Below are positions 34,223 to 43,796 of a stretch of 64,000 nucleotides of DNA, in pieces. Position 1 is the first letter of the stretch. Every line of letters begins with the position of its first letter. The position numbers and the translations under genes were made by a program. Origin of the DNA: Flavobacterium tyrosinilyticum (GTDB lineage: Bacteria; Bacteroidota; Bacteroidia; Flavobacteriales; Flavobacteriaceae); the NCBI RefSeq assembly GCF_023656565.1, contig NZ_JAMOKG010000002.1:1246030-1310029 (forward strand), given 5' to 3'. The notes below the pieces were generated by a model. It saw nothing but the letters and a program-made list of their open reading frames with translations, was not told where the DNA came from and did not search any database.

Positions 34223-36358
34223 TTAGAATGAATGTGAAAGACTTACCGTCATACGAGTTCCATTTTCTTTAACGTAACTCATATTATTGACCTGCCACTG
34301 TGATATTACGGAGAAGTAATCTTTATTAAATAAATTTTCTATTCCCACACGTAAAGTTGTTTTTTCTTTGAAAATATAACTTGTAGAAAAATTAAAAGCA
34401 GTAAATGCTTTAATAGGACCTGTACCATATGTATATGCGCCGTTTACCGGTTCAAATCTGTCTCTGCCTGAAGTATTTATCATTTGGGTAAAGATTGACC
34501 AGTTTTCTATTGGTCTGTAAACGGCAAAAGCGGTTAATTTTGGCGGATTGATACGGTCTCCTCCAAGGTATACATCACCTGTGGCAGTTTCACGTTTGCC
34601 CTCGGTATAGGAGTAGTTTGCACCAAGGTCAAATTTTGGATGAAATCTGTATTTTGCTCCAAATTCAAAACCGTATATTTTTTCTGGTGAGCGGGAGATC
34701 TGCGGATTTCCATCTATATATGCATAAGAGGCGCCCAGTTTAGAAGTGCTGTAAAAAACAGCTCCTTCATAGGATAAATCCGAAATAGCCCCTGAGAATC
34801 CAACTTCGTAGTTATTGGCCACTACTGCTTTAATTGAAGTATTGCTGACGGTGTTTTCTTTAGCCGCACGCAGCACAAGACCTAGGTCTGCTACGCTGAA
34901 ACTTTGCGAGAAGCTGGCAAAAGGCTTGAAAGCATTCCATTTAGTATAACGAAGTCCTGCATTGAACATCAGCGTATTAAAGTTCAAATCTCCGCCGTTA
35001 ACTGCCACGCCGCCGCCTACATAAGTGCTTGTTACATAATTACGGATTGCAATTGTCGTGTAATCTGGTACATTAATATGAACATTCTCCAGTCTTAATC
35101 CGGTTTTTAATACTAAATTAGGCTCAAACATATTTTTGATCTGGAAATAAGGAGCCAGGTTAGACATTTTCATTTCTGGAATAACCAGTCTGCCATCGGT
35201 CAGATGGGTATCTGTAATATCTGAGAGAATGTCAAGTCCATAGGTTACGCTCCCGTTGATAAGATTGTTCACTTCATAAGGACTGTTCATATTAAGACGA
35301 AACCCCAATTTTTTACTCTGTGTTGCAGGCTGTCCGTTATTTTCGAAGAAATCGCTGTAATTGATCAAAGTCAGATAATCCTGAAAATATAAAACAGCGC
35401 TCAGATCGCTATGGCCCATAATATTCTTTCCTGTATAGGTTAAACTTGCATTGTGGTTGTAAGGAGTTCCTTCAGGTTCTCCCGGTCTTTGTCCTTTAAC
35501 GCCGATGGTCGGTCTGTCAAAATTCCCATAAACACCTGCTTGTGCTATGTAATCAGTAACCTGAGTGCTTTTGTAATAATTATACATAACTTCAAGACGG
35601 TTATCTGAATTGAAGTCGTAGCCAAGTTTTGCAAATGCATTCCAGTTTCTAAGGTCATTCATACCATATTCTGGTGATAGAATTCTTCCTTTTGCATCAC
35701 GGTAAAGCCCTGTTTCTTCATAACGCCCGCTAACAACATAGTCAAATTTATCGACCTTTCCGCTGAAAAGCTGTGATACAAAGAATCCAGCGGTCTCTTT
35801 TGGTTTAATTAGTGAAAAGGCGCTGCCAGCTTCAGTAGTTCCGCTGAAGACTTTATTTTGATCAGCCTTTTTAGTGATGTAATTTATTAAACCTCCGTCA
35901 GCACCGTTACCGTAAATGGCGGTTGCCCCTTTTATAACTTCCACGCGTTCTAATGCTGCAGGGTCCAGAGAGCGAATATCTTTAGCACCATCCCTTAATG
36001 GTGTAGATTGGGGAATACCGTCAATCATTACCAAGACACGTCGCCCCCTGAGGGTCTGTCCAAGGTTCGAGGTTCTGTTGGTACTAAATCCAAGTCCCGG
36101 TACGGAAGCCCCTAATATGTCACTTAGATTGGTACTTATGCTTAATTGTTGCTGGAGCTGTTTTTTAGAAATAAGAGTTACTGAAGAGGGAACCTGATCA
36201 AGGCTTTCAGGCTGTCTTGTTGCAGAGATTACAACTTCATTAAGTTCATTATCAGATTTTGATTTAATGGTATCTTGAACTGTATTTGAGTTAGTTTGTT
36301 GTGCGGATAGAGAACCTGCTGCGAGAAGCAACAGCAATACGGGTAGATAATTTTTCAT
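34223..36358 (-). CDS. TonB-dependent outer-membrane receptor (siderophore type)
   Basis: 711 residues. Signal peptide LLLLLAAGSLSAQ, a TonB-box-like segment ELNEVVISATRQPES, and a plug domain with PSSVTLISKKQLQ, TLRGRRVLVMIDGIPQSTPLRDG and VEVIKGATAIYGNGADGGLINYITKK. A 22-strand barrel follows and ends in TVSLSHSF with the terminal Phe. GANYSYTEGKRE and LRVGIENLFNKDY are the usual barrel signatures of siderophore receptors. Ligand, probably an iron chelate, is inferred. No SusD partner adjoins it. Monocistronic, with its own terminator. Confidence 0.88.
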   Translation of the reverse strand: MKNYLPVLLLLLAAGSLSAQQTNSNTVQDTIKSKSDNELNEVVISATRQPESLDQVPSSVTLISKKQLQQQLSISTNLSDILGASVPGLGFSTNRTSNLGQTLRGRRVLVMIDGIPQSTPLRDGAKDIRSLDPAALERVEVIKGATAIYGNGADGGLINYITKKADQNKVFSGTTEAGSAFSLIKPKETAGFFVSQLFSGKVDKFDYVVSGRYEETGLYRDAKGRILSPEYGMNDLRNWNAFAKLGYDFNSDNRLEVMYNYYKSTQVTDYIAQAGVYGNFDRPTIGVKGQRPGEPEGTPYNHNASLTYTGKNIMGHSDLSAVLYFQDYLTLINYSDFFENNGQPATQSKKLGFRLNMNSPYEVNNLINGSVTYGLDILSDITDTHLTDGRLVIPEMKMSNLAPYFQIKNMFEPNLVLKTGLRLENVHINVPDYTTIAIRNYVTSTYVGGGVAVNGGDLNFNTLMFNAGLRYTKWNAFKPFASFSQSFSVADLGLVLRAAKENTVSNTSIKAVVANNYEVGFSGAISDLSYEGAVFYSTSKLGASYAYIDGNPQISRSPEKIYGFEFGAKYRFHPKFDLGANYSYTEGKRETATGDVYLGGDRINPPKLTAFAVYRPIENWSIFTQMINTSGRDRFEPVNGAYTYGTGPIKAFTAFNFSTSYIFKEKTTLRVGIENLFNKDYFSVISQWQVNNMSYVKENGTRMTVSLSHSF

Positions 36359-36633
36359 TATTACTTATTTAGACTTAATTAAAATAGCCAAAAATAAGTA
36401 AATAGTGCTGTTTATGCAATCTATAAATTATGATTTACTGCTAATGGCTGGATAACTTAGTTTTAATTGAGGTGCAATAGTTTGAAAATCAAAATGATGT
36501 GATCTTGCTTTCAATGAATCAATTGTAAGTGAGGATGAATATCTTAAGTAAATCTTAAGAAATGGTGATGTAGTTATCTTAAAATAAGCAATAAAATACA
36601 GTTTCCTGATTTCATAGCTTTAGTAAAGACTAA
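36359..36633. other. Intergenic region with no supported gene
   Basis: AT-rich region upstream of the receptor gene on the - strand; it presumably carries its promoter, but no complete -33/-7 pair was found. A run of TTTAAGATAACTACATC-like sequence shows no clear Fur-type palindrome. Confidence 0.4.
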
Positions 36634-36665
36634 AAAAAGTTAAAACGAAAGTTTTAACTTTTTAA
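36634..36665 (-). terminator. Intrinsic terminator with GAAA tetraloop
   Basis: Perfect 13-bp stem AAAAAGTTAAAAC/GTTTTAACTTTTT around GAAA, just after the stop of the 36681 gene (- strand). Confidence 0.85.
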
Positions 36666-36680
36666 TAGTTTTCTTTTGAT

Positions 36681-37583
36681 TTATTCAATTGGAATGCAAA
36701 AATCTACGATGCTCATTTTTTCCGGATGCTCATTGAAATCATTATAATAAATTTCATAAGGATTTCGATCAGCTTTTTTATATCCGTTTTCGTTCATCCA
36801 AATAAAAAGACCGCTCCATGATTTTTCAAATTCGTTTATTTGAATTTCAAAATGTCCAACAATAAATTTACCTTTTTCAATAGTAGTTAATCCAATTTCC
36901 CCATCAACTTCAACTTTTTCTTTCAACGAAATGCAGGCACTCATTCTAACTTTTTCAGGTTCTGTTATTTTAAAACTATCGTGGTAAATGGTAACTACTT
37001 TTAAGTTTTCATTTTCTAAAAGCCCTTTTGGAGTTGCCCATTTAATTAATTTTGAATAAGCATCTTGCATTCCGTTATGGCCAATTTGTGTAATATAGGC
37101 AAGATCTAATTTTGGCATTTCTTTAATTTCAATTTTTGCTTTCATTTTAATCCAATTTTTAAGATTATTAATGTTGCAAATATATTGGTCAAAAATTCCA
37201 TTTTCTTGTCCATTCTTGCTATCCATTTTACCGATCTTGCTAAATTTGTTTGAGTGGTTTTTTCTGAACTCGGTAGGACTTAATGCGTAAAATTTCTTAA
37301 AAGTTCTGGTAAAAGAAGAGTTGCTGTTAAAGCCGTATTGTAATGAAAGTTCAGAGATTGTAATCTCTTTTTTATGTATAAGTATTAATGCTGTTTTTTC
37401 AACTCTTTTGCGGGTAATGTATTCATTTATAGTTTCATTTGTAATTGCCTTAAAAATTCTGTGCAAATGAAATGGTGAGTAATTTCCAATTTTAGCTATA
37501 GTTTCCAAACTCAGTTCCTGATCTAAATTTTGGTCAATAAATAATAATACATTATTAATTCGTTTTATGTAATCTTCTTTCAT
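36681..37583 (-). CDS. AraC-family regulator with GyrI-like effector domain
   Basis: 300 residues. Here the double helix-turn-helix is N-terminal (INNVLLFIDQNLDQELSLETIAKIGNYSPFHLHRIFKAI and ISELSLQYGFNSNSSFTRTFKKFYALSPTEFRK). It is followed by a GyrI/BmrR-type small-molecule-binding domain (~145-300: MPKLDLAYITQIGHNGMQDAYSKLIKWA..., GKFIVGHFEIQINEFEKSWSGLFIWMNENGYK, NPYEIYYND). Such regulators respond to drugs or hydrophobic cations. Monocistronic. Target unknown; the receptor gene downstream is read separately. Confidence 0.87.
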   Translation of the reverse strand: MKEDYIKRINNVLLFIDQNLDQELSLETIAKIGNYSPFHLHRIFKAITNETINEYITRKRVEKTALILIHKKEITISELSLQYGFNSNSSFTRTFKKFYALSPTEFRKNHSNKFSKIGKMDSKNGQENGIFDQYICNINNLKNWIKMKAKIEIKEMPKLDLAYITQIGHNGMQDAYSKLIKWATPKGLLENENLKVVTIYHDSFKITEPEKVRMSACISLKEKVEVDGEIGLTTIEKGKFIVGHFEIQINEFEKSWSGLFIWMNENGYKKADRNPYEIYYNDFNEHPEKMSIVDFCIPIE

Positions 37584-37775
37584 ATTTAGGTTATCAGTCG
37601 TTCTAAATTAATCTTTTAATGAAATAGTAATCAATAGCGGAATCAAAAGTATCAATTAAAAAAACATTTTGCGGCTATTCTATCGAGTGCAGAGAATCTT
37701 TTCAAAAGATTGAATGTAAATTGGAGCTCAAACAAAGTGTTTTGGAGTAAAATTTAGATTAAGAGATTTTAATAT

Positions 37776-38693
37776 GTTTGAATTTCTTAACTTTGTAAAA
37801 TGAAAGAGAAGATCATAAGAGAAGTTTCCAAGTTTAATAACGAACTGAAACTGCAGGGCTTTAAAGCATTCCAGATAGAAGATGATGGCAGTGAAACCAG
37901 AACTTACAGCAGAAAGGAGTTTTATAAAATCTGCCTTACTACTGGGAAAAGCAAGATTCATTATTCTGACAAAACCTATGAGCAGGAAGGTACGATTCTC
38001 TTTTTTGGAAATCCGCACATTCCGTATTCATGGGAAACTATTTCTACAACTTATATTGGCTATACTATTTTATTTTCAGAAGAGTTTTTTAAAAACTCCG
38101 AACGTTCTGAAAGCCTTCAGCAGTCTTCTTTTTTTAAAATTGGCGGAACACCTGTTTTGAAAATCACAGAAGAGCAAAGAGGTTTTCTCAATACTATTTT
38201 TCATAAAATGATTGCCGAACAAGAAAGTGATTATGTTTTTAAAGATGAGCTGATTCGAAATTACATCAGCCTCATTATCCATGAATCTTTAAAGATGGAG
38301 CCTTCTCAAAATTTCGAACAAAATAAGAATGCATCTTCCAGATTGGCATCTGTATTTTTGGAATTGTTGGAAAGACAGTTTCCAATTGAAACTACTTCCA
38401 ATCCGCTTCAATTAAGAACAGCACAACATTACGCAAAACATTTGAATGTGCATGTCAATTACCTGAATCGAGCCGTAAAAGAGGTTACAGGAAAATCGAC
38501 AACGAATCATATTACCGAGCGGATTATAACAGAAGCTAAAGCGCTCTTACAGCATACTGATTGGAGTGTTTCTGAAATTGGTTACGCACTTGGATTTGAT
38601 TATCCAACCTACTTTAATAATTTCTTCAAAAAAAACACCGGCACTAATCCCTCTTCATTTCGCTTGGCAGAAGTTTGAATTTCTTAATCTTTG
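37776..38693 (+). promoter_or_regulatory. Direct repeat flanking the AraC gene (candidate AraC box)
   Basis: GTTTGAATTTCTTAACTTTG occurs at 37776-37795, overlapping the AraC -7 element TAACTTTG (37788-37795). The copy GTTTGAATTTCTTAATCTTTG lies at 38673-38693, upstream of the MFS gene's -7 element TATCTTTG (38731-38738). A diverged inverted copy lies at 41583-41602. Candidate binding sites for the AraC regulator between them. Confidence 0.45.
37800..38678 (+). CDS. AraC-family transcriptional regulator, possibly leaderless
   Basis: 292 residues. N-terminal cupin-like domain (KIHYSDKTYEQEGTILFFGNPHIPYSWE), C-terminal double helix-turn-helix (LNVHVNYLNRAVKEVTGKSTTNHI and VSEIGYALGFDYPTYFNNFFKKNTGTNPSSFR). 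The ATG begins four bases after the -7 box TAACTTTG, so the mRNA would have almost no leader. Downstream on the same strand lies the MFS gene, with the same direct repeat between, suggesting control of it and autoregulation. Confidence 0.86.
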   Translation: MKEKIIREVSKFNNELKLQGFKAFQIEDDGSETRTYSRKEFYKICLTTGKSKIHYSDKTYEQEGTILFFGNPHIPYSWETISTTYIGYTILFSEEFFKNSERSESLQQSSFFKIGGTPVLKITEEQRGFLNTIFHKMIAEQESDYVFKDELIRNYISLIIHESLKMEPSQNFEQNKNASSRLASVFLELLERQFPIETTSNPLQLRTAQHYAKHLNVHVNYLNRAVKEVTGKSTTNHITERIITEAKALLQHTDWSVSEIGYALGFDYPTYFNNFFKKNTGTNPSSFRLAEV

Positions 38694-38768
38694 GTTTGAT
38701 AATCGTTACACGATGAGATTTGCTCAGAAGTATCTTTGTACTATAATTTAATGTAGTATAAAAAAGAT

Positions 38769-39988
38769 ATGAATAGCAATAATAATTCAGCAGGATTAAA
38801 GAATATAGCTTATGCAGGATGCCTGGGAGTAATAGGTATTATCAGTACTGAATTTGGTATTATTGGAGTCTTGCCGCAAGTTGCTTCCTATTATAATATT
38901 GGAATAGATAAAGCTGGATTATTATTAAGTGCTTTTGCATTGACTATTTTCCTGATTGGTCCGTTTATGGTTCTTTTTACATCAGGGATCGATAGGAAAA
39001 AGATGATGATAGGGGCTGTTTCACTTTTTTACTGTCAAATATTGTTTCAGCATTTGCTCCTCCTTTTTGGGTATTGGTTTTGTTTCGAATCATACCAGCC
39101 GTTTTACAGCCCGTTTTCTTTTCAGCCGCAGTTGGTACAATCATCCGCAGTGCTCCCAAAAGTGAGCAATACAAATTGATGGGAATTGTAATTGGCGGTA
39201 TTGCTTTGGCACAGGTAACTATCATTCCTTTAGCGGCTTATATGTCCAGCTTGTATGGATGGCAAGTCAGTTTTATGATTCAGGGTTTAGTCAGCCTAAT
39301 TGCTCTGGGTGGTATCATGGTTTTTATACCCAATATGACTGTGAAGGAAAAACTATCTTATGGAAGTCAGCTTCTAATATTAAAAAAACCGCGCTTTGTC
39401 ATTAGTGTTGTATTTAATGTGTTTTTAATTTCGGCCTGGTTTTCAACGTACAGTTATTTTGCTGACTATCTCGGAAAAGTAAAAAGGATGACTGGACAGG
39501 AGATAAGTTATATGTTATTGCTTTTTGGAATAACTGGAGTTGTTGCCAATTGGCTAGCCGGAAGGTTATTATCAAAAAACATTACACTCACAACAGCATT
39601 TTTCGCATTAGGAACAATAGTATTGCCCGCTATTTTGAAGTTTTCAGGCAATAATTTTAATGTGCAGATTATAATAGTAGTTTTTTGGGGAATTATGTAT
39701 GGACCTGCATTTTTAACTGCGATTTCTTATATGATTGATGCAGCTCCAGAAGCTCCAGAATTTGCCAACAGTCTTCAGTCCTCATTCGGAAATCTTGGCG
39801 TTTCAACAGGAACCATTATTAGCGGATGGTTTATTGCAAATGTGGGTATTCAATCTATTCCCTGGGTTGGAGCAAGTTTTGGAACATTAGCAATTGTGAC
39901 TATGGGTATCAGAGAAATATATGATAGAAGAACTAAGAACAAAAGTAGTGATCAGGTGACACATTTGACTGTAAATTCGAGGGGTTAA
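38769..39988 (+). pseudogene. MFS transporter split by a frameshift
   Basis: The first frame (MNSNNNSAGLKNIAYAGCLG..., TEFGIIGVLPQVASYYNIGIDKAGLLLSAFALTIFLIGPF) is the start of a ~405-residue drug/sugar efflux MFS protein. The second frame resumes at SLFLLSN-like sequence with FRIIPAVLQPVFFSAAVGTI and continues with membrane segments to 39988. The join is a T6 run (39025-39030); seven T would give LFLLSNIVSAFAPPFWVLVLFR without a break. A broken transporter or a one-base assembly error. It lies next to an AraC gene. Confidence 0.82.
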
Positions 39989-40061
39989 TTATACCTATAA
40001 GGAATTTTGATAAAATAATTATAATGATTTTGAGAGGTTTAACAATAAAAAAATAGAAAAA

Positions 40062-40478
40062 ATGGACAAAGTAAATACAATATCTCTTTTTCCGAAAGGA
40101 GAGAAATTACCAAATGAGTGGTTTACAGGCGAAGCGTTTTTATCGCCATTGGTTTCAAAAGATAAAAACAACGAATTTTCTGCTGGAGCAGTAACCTTTG
40201 AAATTGACGCCAGAACCAACTGGCATACACATCCGAAAGGGCAGGTGCTCATTGTTATTGAAGGTTCAGGTTTTTACCAGGAAAAAGGAAAGGCTGCACG
40301 AGCTATAACAAAAGGCGATGTAGTGAACATACCTGAAAATGTAGAACATTGGCACGGAGCATCTGCGAAGACATCTATGACACATATTGCCATCACCAAT
40401 TTTAAAGAAGATGTACAGGTGACGTGGCTGAAACCAGTTACAAATGAAGAGTTTAATCAAGCAAATAATCAAAAATGA
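40062..40478 (+). CDS. Cupin-domain protein
   Basis: 138 residues, cytosolic, with one cupin: metal ligands in DARTNWHTHPKGQVLIVIEGSGFYQEKG and VEHWHGASAKTSM. Closely related to the lipoprotein cupin at 30430. Its stop overlaps the start of the hydrolase gene in an ATGA arrangement, so the two are translated together. Probably binds or converts a small oxidised metabolite. Confidence 0.84.
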   Translation: MDKVNTISLFPKGEKLPNEWFTGEAFLSPLVSKDKNNEFSAGAVTFEIDARTNWHTHPKGQVLIVIEGSGFYQEKGKAARAITKGDVVNIPENVEHWHGASAKTSMTHIAITNFKEDVQVTWLKPVTNEEFNQANNQK

Positions 40479-41536
40479 AAAAAATCACCTTTATAATTGC
40501 TGTACTTGTTTTGTCTTTTGGACAATTAAAAGCGCAGACCAAACAACAATTGTCAAATAAAAATTCAGAAAAAATGGATACATCAAAAGAACATTATACT
40601 TTTCAATTAAGCGATAAAGTAATTCGTCAAAAAGTGAGCTTCAAAAACCGTTACGGCATTACATTAATCGGAGATTTATATCTTCCGAAAAACGCAGGAA
40701 ACAAAAAATGGTCTGCATTAGCTATCAGCGGGCCTTTTGGAGCTGTAAAACAGCAATCATCAGGATTGTACGCGAACCAAATGGCAGAACGTGGTTTTAT
40801 AGCTCTGGCTTTTGACCCATCTTACACAGGAGAAAGTGGGGGCGAACCGAGAAATCTGGCCTCTCCAGAAATTAATACCGAAGACTTTAGTGCTGCTGTA
40901 GATTTTTTAGGATTGCAAAAAAATGTAGATAGAAATAAAATTGGAATCATCGGGATTTGTGGTTTTGGAGGTTTTGCCTTAAATGCAACTGCGATTGATA
41001 AGCGAGTGAAAGCCGTTGCGACAACAAGCTTGTATGATATGACGAGAGTAATGTCAAAAGGCTATAATGATTCTGTAACTCCAGAACAAAGAAGCAAAAC
41101 ACTGGAAACTTTGGGCGAACAGCGTTGGAAGGATGCCGAAAATGAAAAACCAGCAGCCGGTCCAAGAATTTTACCCGAAACATTGAAAGGCGATGAACCG
41201 CAATTTGTAAAAGAATATTTTGATTATTACAGAACGCCGCGTGGTTTTCATGTCAATTCTTTGAATTCAAACGGAGCCTGGCTGACAACTAATCCTATTT
41301 CGTTTATGAATATGCCAATACTAGCTTATGTAAAAGAAATTTCGCCAAGACCAATGCTTTTAATCGCAGGCGAAAATGCACATTCAAGATATTTTAGTGA
41401 AGACATTTTTAAAGTGGCAAATGAACCAAAAGAATTAATAATTATACCAAATACAGTTCACGTTGATTTATATGACAAAGTAGATGTAATTCCTTTCGAT
41501 AAGTTAGAAAATTTCTTTAATGCGAATTTGAAATAA
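40475..41536 (+). CDS. Exported alpha/beta hydrolase (dienelactone-hydrolase-like)
   Basis: 353 residues with a signal peptide (LVLSFGQLKAQ). Hydrolase fold: LIGDLYLPKNAGN, LAISGPFGAVKQQSS, LAFDPSYTGESGGEPR, the nucleophile elbow IGIIGICGFGGFAL with Cys in place of Ser, and a C-terminal acid/His region (MLLIAGENAHSRYFSED, IIPNTVHVDLYDK). Cysteine nucleophiles are usual in dienelactone hydrolases. Overlaps the cupin by four bases. Confidence 0.82.
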   Translation: MKKITFIIAVLVLSFGQLKAQTKQQLSNKNSEKMDTSKEHYTFQLSDKVIRQKVSFKNRYGITLIGDLYLPKNAGNKKWSALAISGPFGAVKQQSSGLYANQMAERGFIALAFDPSYTGESGGEPRNLASPEINTEDFSAAVDFLGLQKNVDRNKIGIIGICGFGGFALNATAIDKRVKAVATTSLYDMTRVMSKGYNDSVTPEQRSKTLETLGEQRWKDAENEKPAAGPRILPETLKGDEPQFVKEYFDYYRTPRGFHVNSLNSNGAWLTTNPISFMNMPILAYVKEISPRPMLLIAGENAHSRYFSEDIFKVANEPKELIIIPNTVHVDLYDKVDVIPFDKLENFFNANLK

Positions 41537-41657
41537 TTTATCTCATTGTGATTTGATAAATGCTAAATAGAAATGGTTAAATCAAATTAAGAAATTCCAA
41601 ACTCATTTTGGATTTTTAAAACAGAGTCAAACTTTCTTAGTTTGTAACATATATAAA

Positions 41658-41691
41658 AAAAGGCGCCAATTGTATTCAATTGGCGCCTTTT
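41658..41691. terminator. Bidirectional intrinsic terminator
   Basis: Stem AAAAGGCGCCAATTG/CAATTGGCGCCTTTT with loop TATT, between the convergent hydrolase and nitroreductase genes. Confidence 0.85.
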
Positions 41692-41816
41692 GGCTGTGGT
41701 AGACTACTTAACAAATTTCAAATCATTTTATGCAAGATTTAAAGAAATTAGCTTATTTTCAAGCCTACAAGGTTGAAGGTATACTTTTACCGTAATAATT
41801 AACATAACTCATTATA

Positions 41817-42446
41817 TTAGTAAACTTTCGTTATCATTTCGTCTATAGGTAAACGAACTTTTTTCGTAGCTGCCATATAGTCCTTTTCCGAATCGCGATA
41901 TCCTAAAGCAAGGATAACTGTAGAATGTAACCCTTTTTCTTTCAAACCCAAAACCTCATCGATAATGGCAGCATTAAATCCTTCGATAGGAGTGGCATCC
42001 ACTTTCAATTCTGCCGCTGCAATAAGTGCAGTTCCTAGTGCAATATAAGCCTGTTTGGCTGCCCAAAATGCTTTTTGCTCTGCGTTAATAGCGCTGAAAT
42101 AGGAATGCAATCCATTTCTAAATCCTGATAAGGCACCAGCATCAAGACCTCTTTGCTTTTCTGTCATTGCCATATAATCGTCAATGTAAGTCGAAGACAT
42201 ATCATTGAATGCAGCAAAAACCAACAAATGAGAGCAAGAGCTAATCTGTCCATTATACGAATCAGCACCTAATTTTTTTTGAATTTCCGGGTTGCTTACA
42301 ACAAAAACACGGTAAGATTGCAGACCGCAAGAAGATGCTGAAAGATTTATAGCCTCTAAGATCTGATCGACCTTCTCTTCTGTTACTTTAATGTTACTGT
42401 AAGCTTTTGTGGCGTAGCGCCATTTTAAATTTTCTATCAAATTCAT
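41817..42446 (-). CDS. NAD(P)H-dependent nitroreductase-family oxidoreductase
   Basis: 209 residues from the ATG at 42446 (MNLIENLKWRYATKAYSN). The frame opens nine codons earlier, but MNLIENLKWR is the usual start. FMN-binding features: WRYATKAYSN, SASSCGLQSYRVFVVSN, AALIAAAELKVDATPIEGF. Homologues reduce nitro compounds, quinones or dihydropteridine. Monocistronic. Confidence 0.83.
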   Translation of the reverse strand: MNLIENLKWRYATKAYSNIKVTEEKVDQILEAINLSASSCGLQSYRVFVVSNPEIQKKLGADSYNGQISSCSHLLVFAAFNDMSSTYIDDYMAMTEKQRGLDAGALSGFRNGLHSYFSAINAEQKAFWAAKQAYIALGTALIAAAELKVDATPIEGFNAAIIDEVLGLKEKGLHSTVILALGYRDSEKDYMAATKKVRLPIDEMITKVY

Positions 42447-42556
42447 TGCTATGTCTGTCTTAAATTTTGGCAAATATAAATGATATTGTTTTCTTTTTCG
42501 AGTTTTTGAAGCGCTCTGGGAAATTCTAAACTAACCATCTTAGGTCACTAAAGAAT

Positions 42557-42587
42557 ATTTATCTGTTTTCCTTCATTATTATATTTG
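42557..42587 (+). promoter_or_regulatory. Candidate promoter of mesX-mesD
   Basis: TTTA at 42558-42561, 18 bases, then TATATTTG (42580-42587): a near-match to the TTTG-N19-TAnnTTTG consensus, about 130 bases before the mesX ATG. Confidence 0.5.
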
Positions 42588-42610
42588 TTTAAAGATTAAT
42601 AATCTTTAAA
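42588..42610. promoter_or_regulatory. Palindromic operator candidate at the mesX start site
   Basis: TTTAAAGATT-AAT-AATCTTTAAA: perfect 10-base arms, starting directly after the -7 element, so it should cover the transcription start. Position suggests a repressor site controlling methionine synthesis. Regulator unknown. Confidence 0.55.
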
Positions 42611-42713
42611 AATGTAGTATAAAAGAACAATTAACTGAATTTAAGTATAAATAAAAATATTTAATCTTTTATATTCAAATTTGCAGGGTAAAAAAACTAA
42701 ATATTATCATCAG

Positions 42714-43766
42714 ATGAAAGCGAACATACAAGAAGATAGGGGAATAAACGAAAAGCAAAATATTGAAAATACCCAGAATACAATCCAAAATGATTTTGCA
42801 TTCGCACTAAAGAGCACTTGTTTAGATGAAAATTATCACCCTTCAAGCAAAACGCGTTTAACAACCAATTTTGCAAACTTGGCTAGAGGAGCTAGTCGCC
42901 AGCAAAACTTACGTAATGCATTAAATATGATTAACAATCGATTCAATGCATTGGCTCATTTGGATAATCCAAAAGGGGATCGTTACCTTGTAGAACTTGA
43001 AATCCTCACAGTAACAATGAGTATTGATGATAAGAATGGTAGTAACGATTTACCGATGATTGAAGTTTTAAAAACAAATATTATTGATCGTAAGACTGGC
43101 CAGCAAATAGAAGGAGTTGCCGGAAATAATTATTCCTCTTATGTACGTGATTATGATTTCAGTATTTTATTGATCGAGCACAATAAAAATAAATCTAATT
43201 TTTCTATCCCTGAAAATTTTGGTGATTTACACGGAAAACTTTATAAGTGCTTTGTAAATTCAGCCACTTACAAAGAGCACTTTAAGATGTCACCGATCAT
43301 TTGTCTAAGTGTATCGAGCAACAAAACTTATACCCGCACTGAGTACCAGCATCCGGTTTTGGGTTTTGAGTATCTGCAGAATGAGTATTCTCTCACTGAT
43401 GAATATTTCTCTAAAATGGGCTTAAAAGTTCGTTTTTTCATGCCTCCGCATAGTGTGGCGCCGATGGCTTTTTATCATTCAGGAGATCTGCTTGCTGATT
43501 ATACTGATCTTGGACTAATCAGCTCAATCAGCACGATGGAGACTTTCCAGAAGATATATCGCCCTGAAATTTACAATGCAAATTCAGTAGCTGGGAAAAT
43601 CTATCAACCTAGTCTTAAACACGAAGATTATTCACTGACTCGTGTGGATTATGACCGCGAAGAGCGCAGCCGATTGGCTGTTGAGCAGGGTAAATATGCA
43701 GAAGAGCATTTCATTAAACCTTACAAAAGTCTTCTGGAACAATGGTCTGCTAATTTTACCCTTTAA
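42714..43766 (+). CDS. mesX: MesX (DUF1852), oxygenase-like partner of MesD
   Basis: 350 residues from the ATG at 42714 (MKANIQEDRGINEKQ); the frame starts with TTG at 42681. The DUF1852 core is recognisable: FALKSTCLDENYHPSSKTRLTTNFANLARG, RQQNLRNALNMINNRFN, HPVLGFEYLQNEYSLTDEYFSKMGLKVRFFMPPHSVAPMAFYHSGDLL, FQKIYRPEIYNANSVAGKIYQPS. MesX is known to be needed with MesD for folate-independent methionine synthesis under oxygen. It precedes mesD by 30 bases in the same operon. Confidence 0.82.
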   Translation: MKANIQEDRGINEKQNIENTQNTIQNDFAFALKSTCLDENYHPSSKTRLTTNFANLARGASRQQNLRNALNMINNRFNALAHLDNPKGDRYLVELEILTVTMSIDDKNGSNDLPMIEVLKTNIIDRKTGQQIEGVAGNNYSSYVRDYDFSILLIEHNKNKSNFSIPENFGDLHGKLYKCFVNSATYKEHFKMSPIICLSVSSNKTYTRTEYQHPVLGFEYLQNEYSLTDEYFSKMGLKVRFFMPPHSVAPMAFYHSGDLLADYTDLGLISSISTMETFQKIYRPEIYNANSVAGKIYQPSLKHEDYSLTRVDYDREERSRLAVEQGKYAEEHFIKPYKSLLEQWSANFTL

Positions 43767-43796
43767 TTGATTACAACGCCTTAAAATTATACTATT

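Noticed and set aside
42541..42713. SAM or cobalamin riboswitch before mesX
   Set aside because: Apart from the short palindrome no riboswitch consensus or multi-helix architecture could be seen; a covariance-model search would decide.
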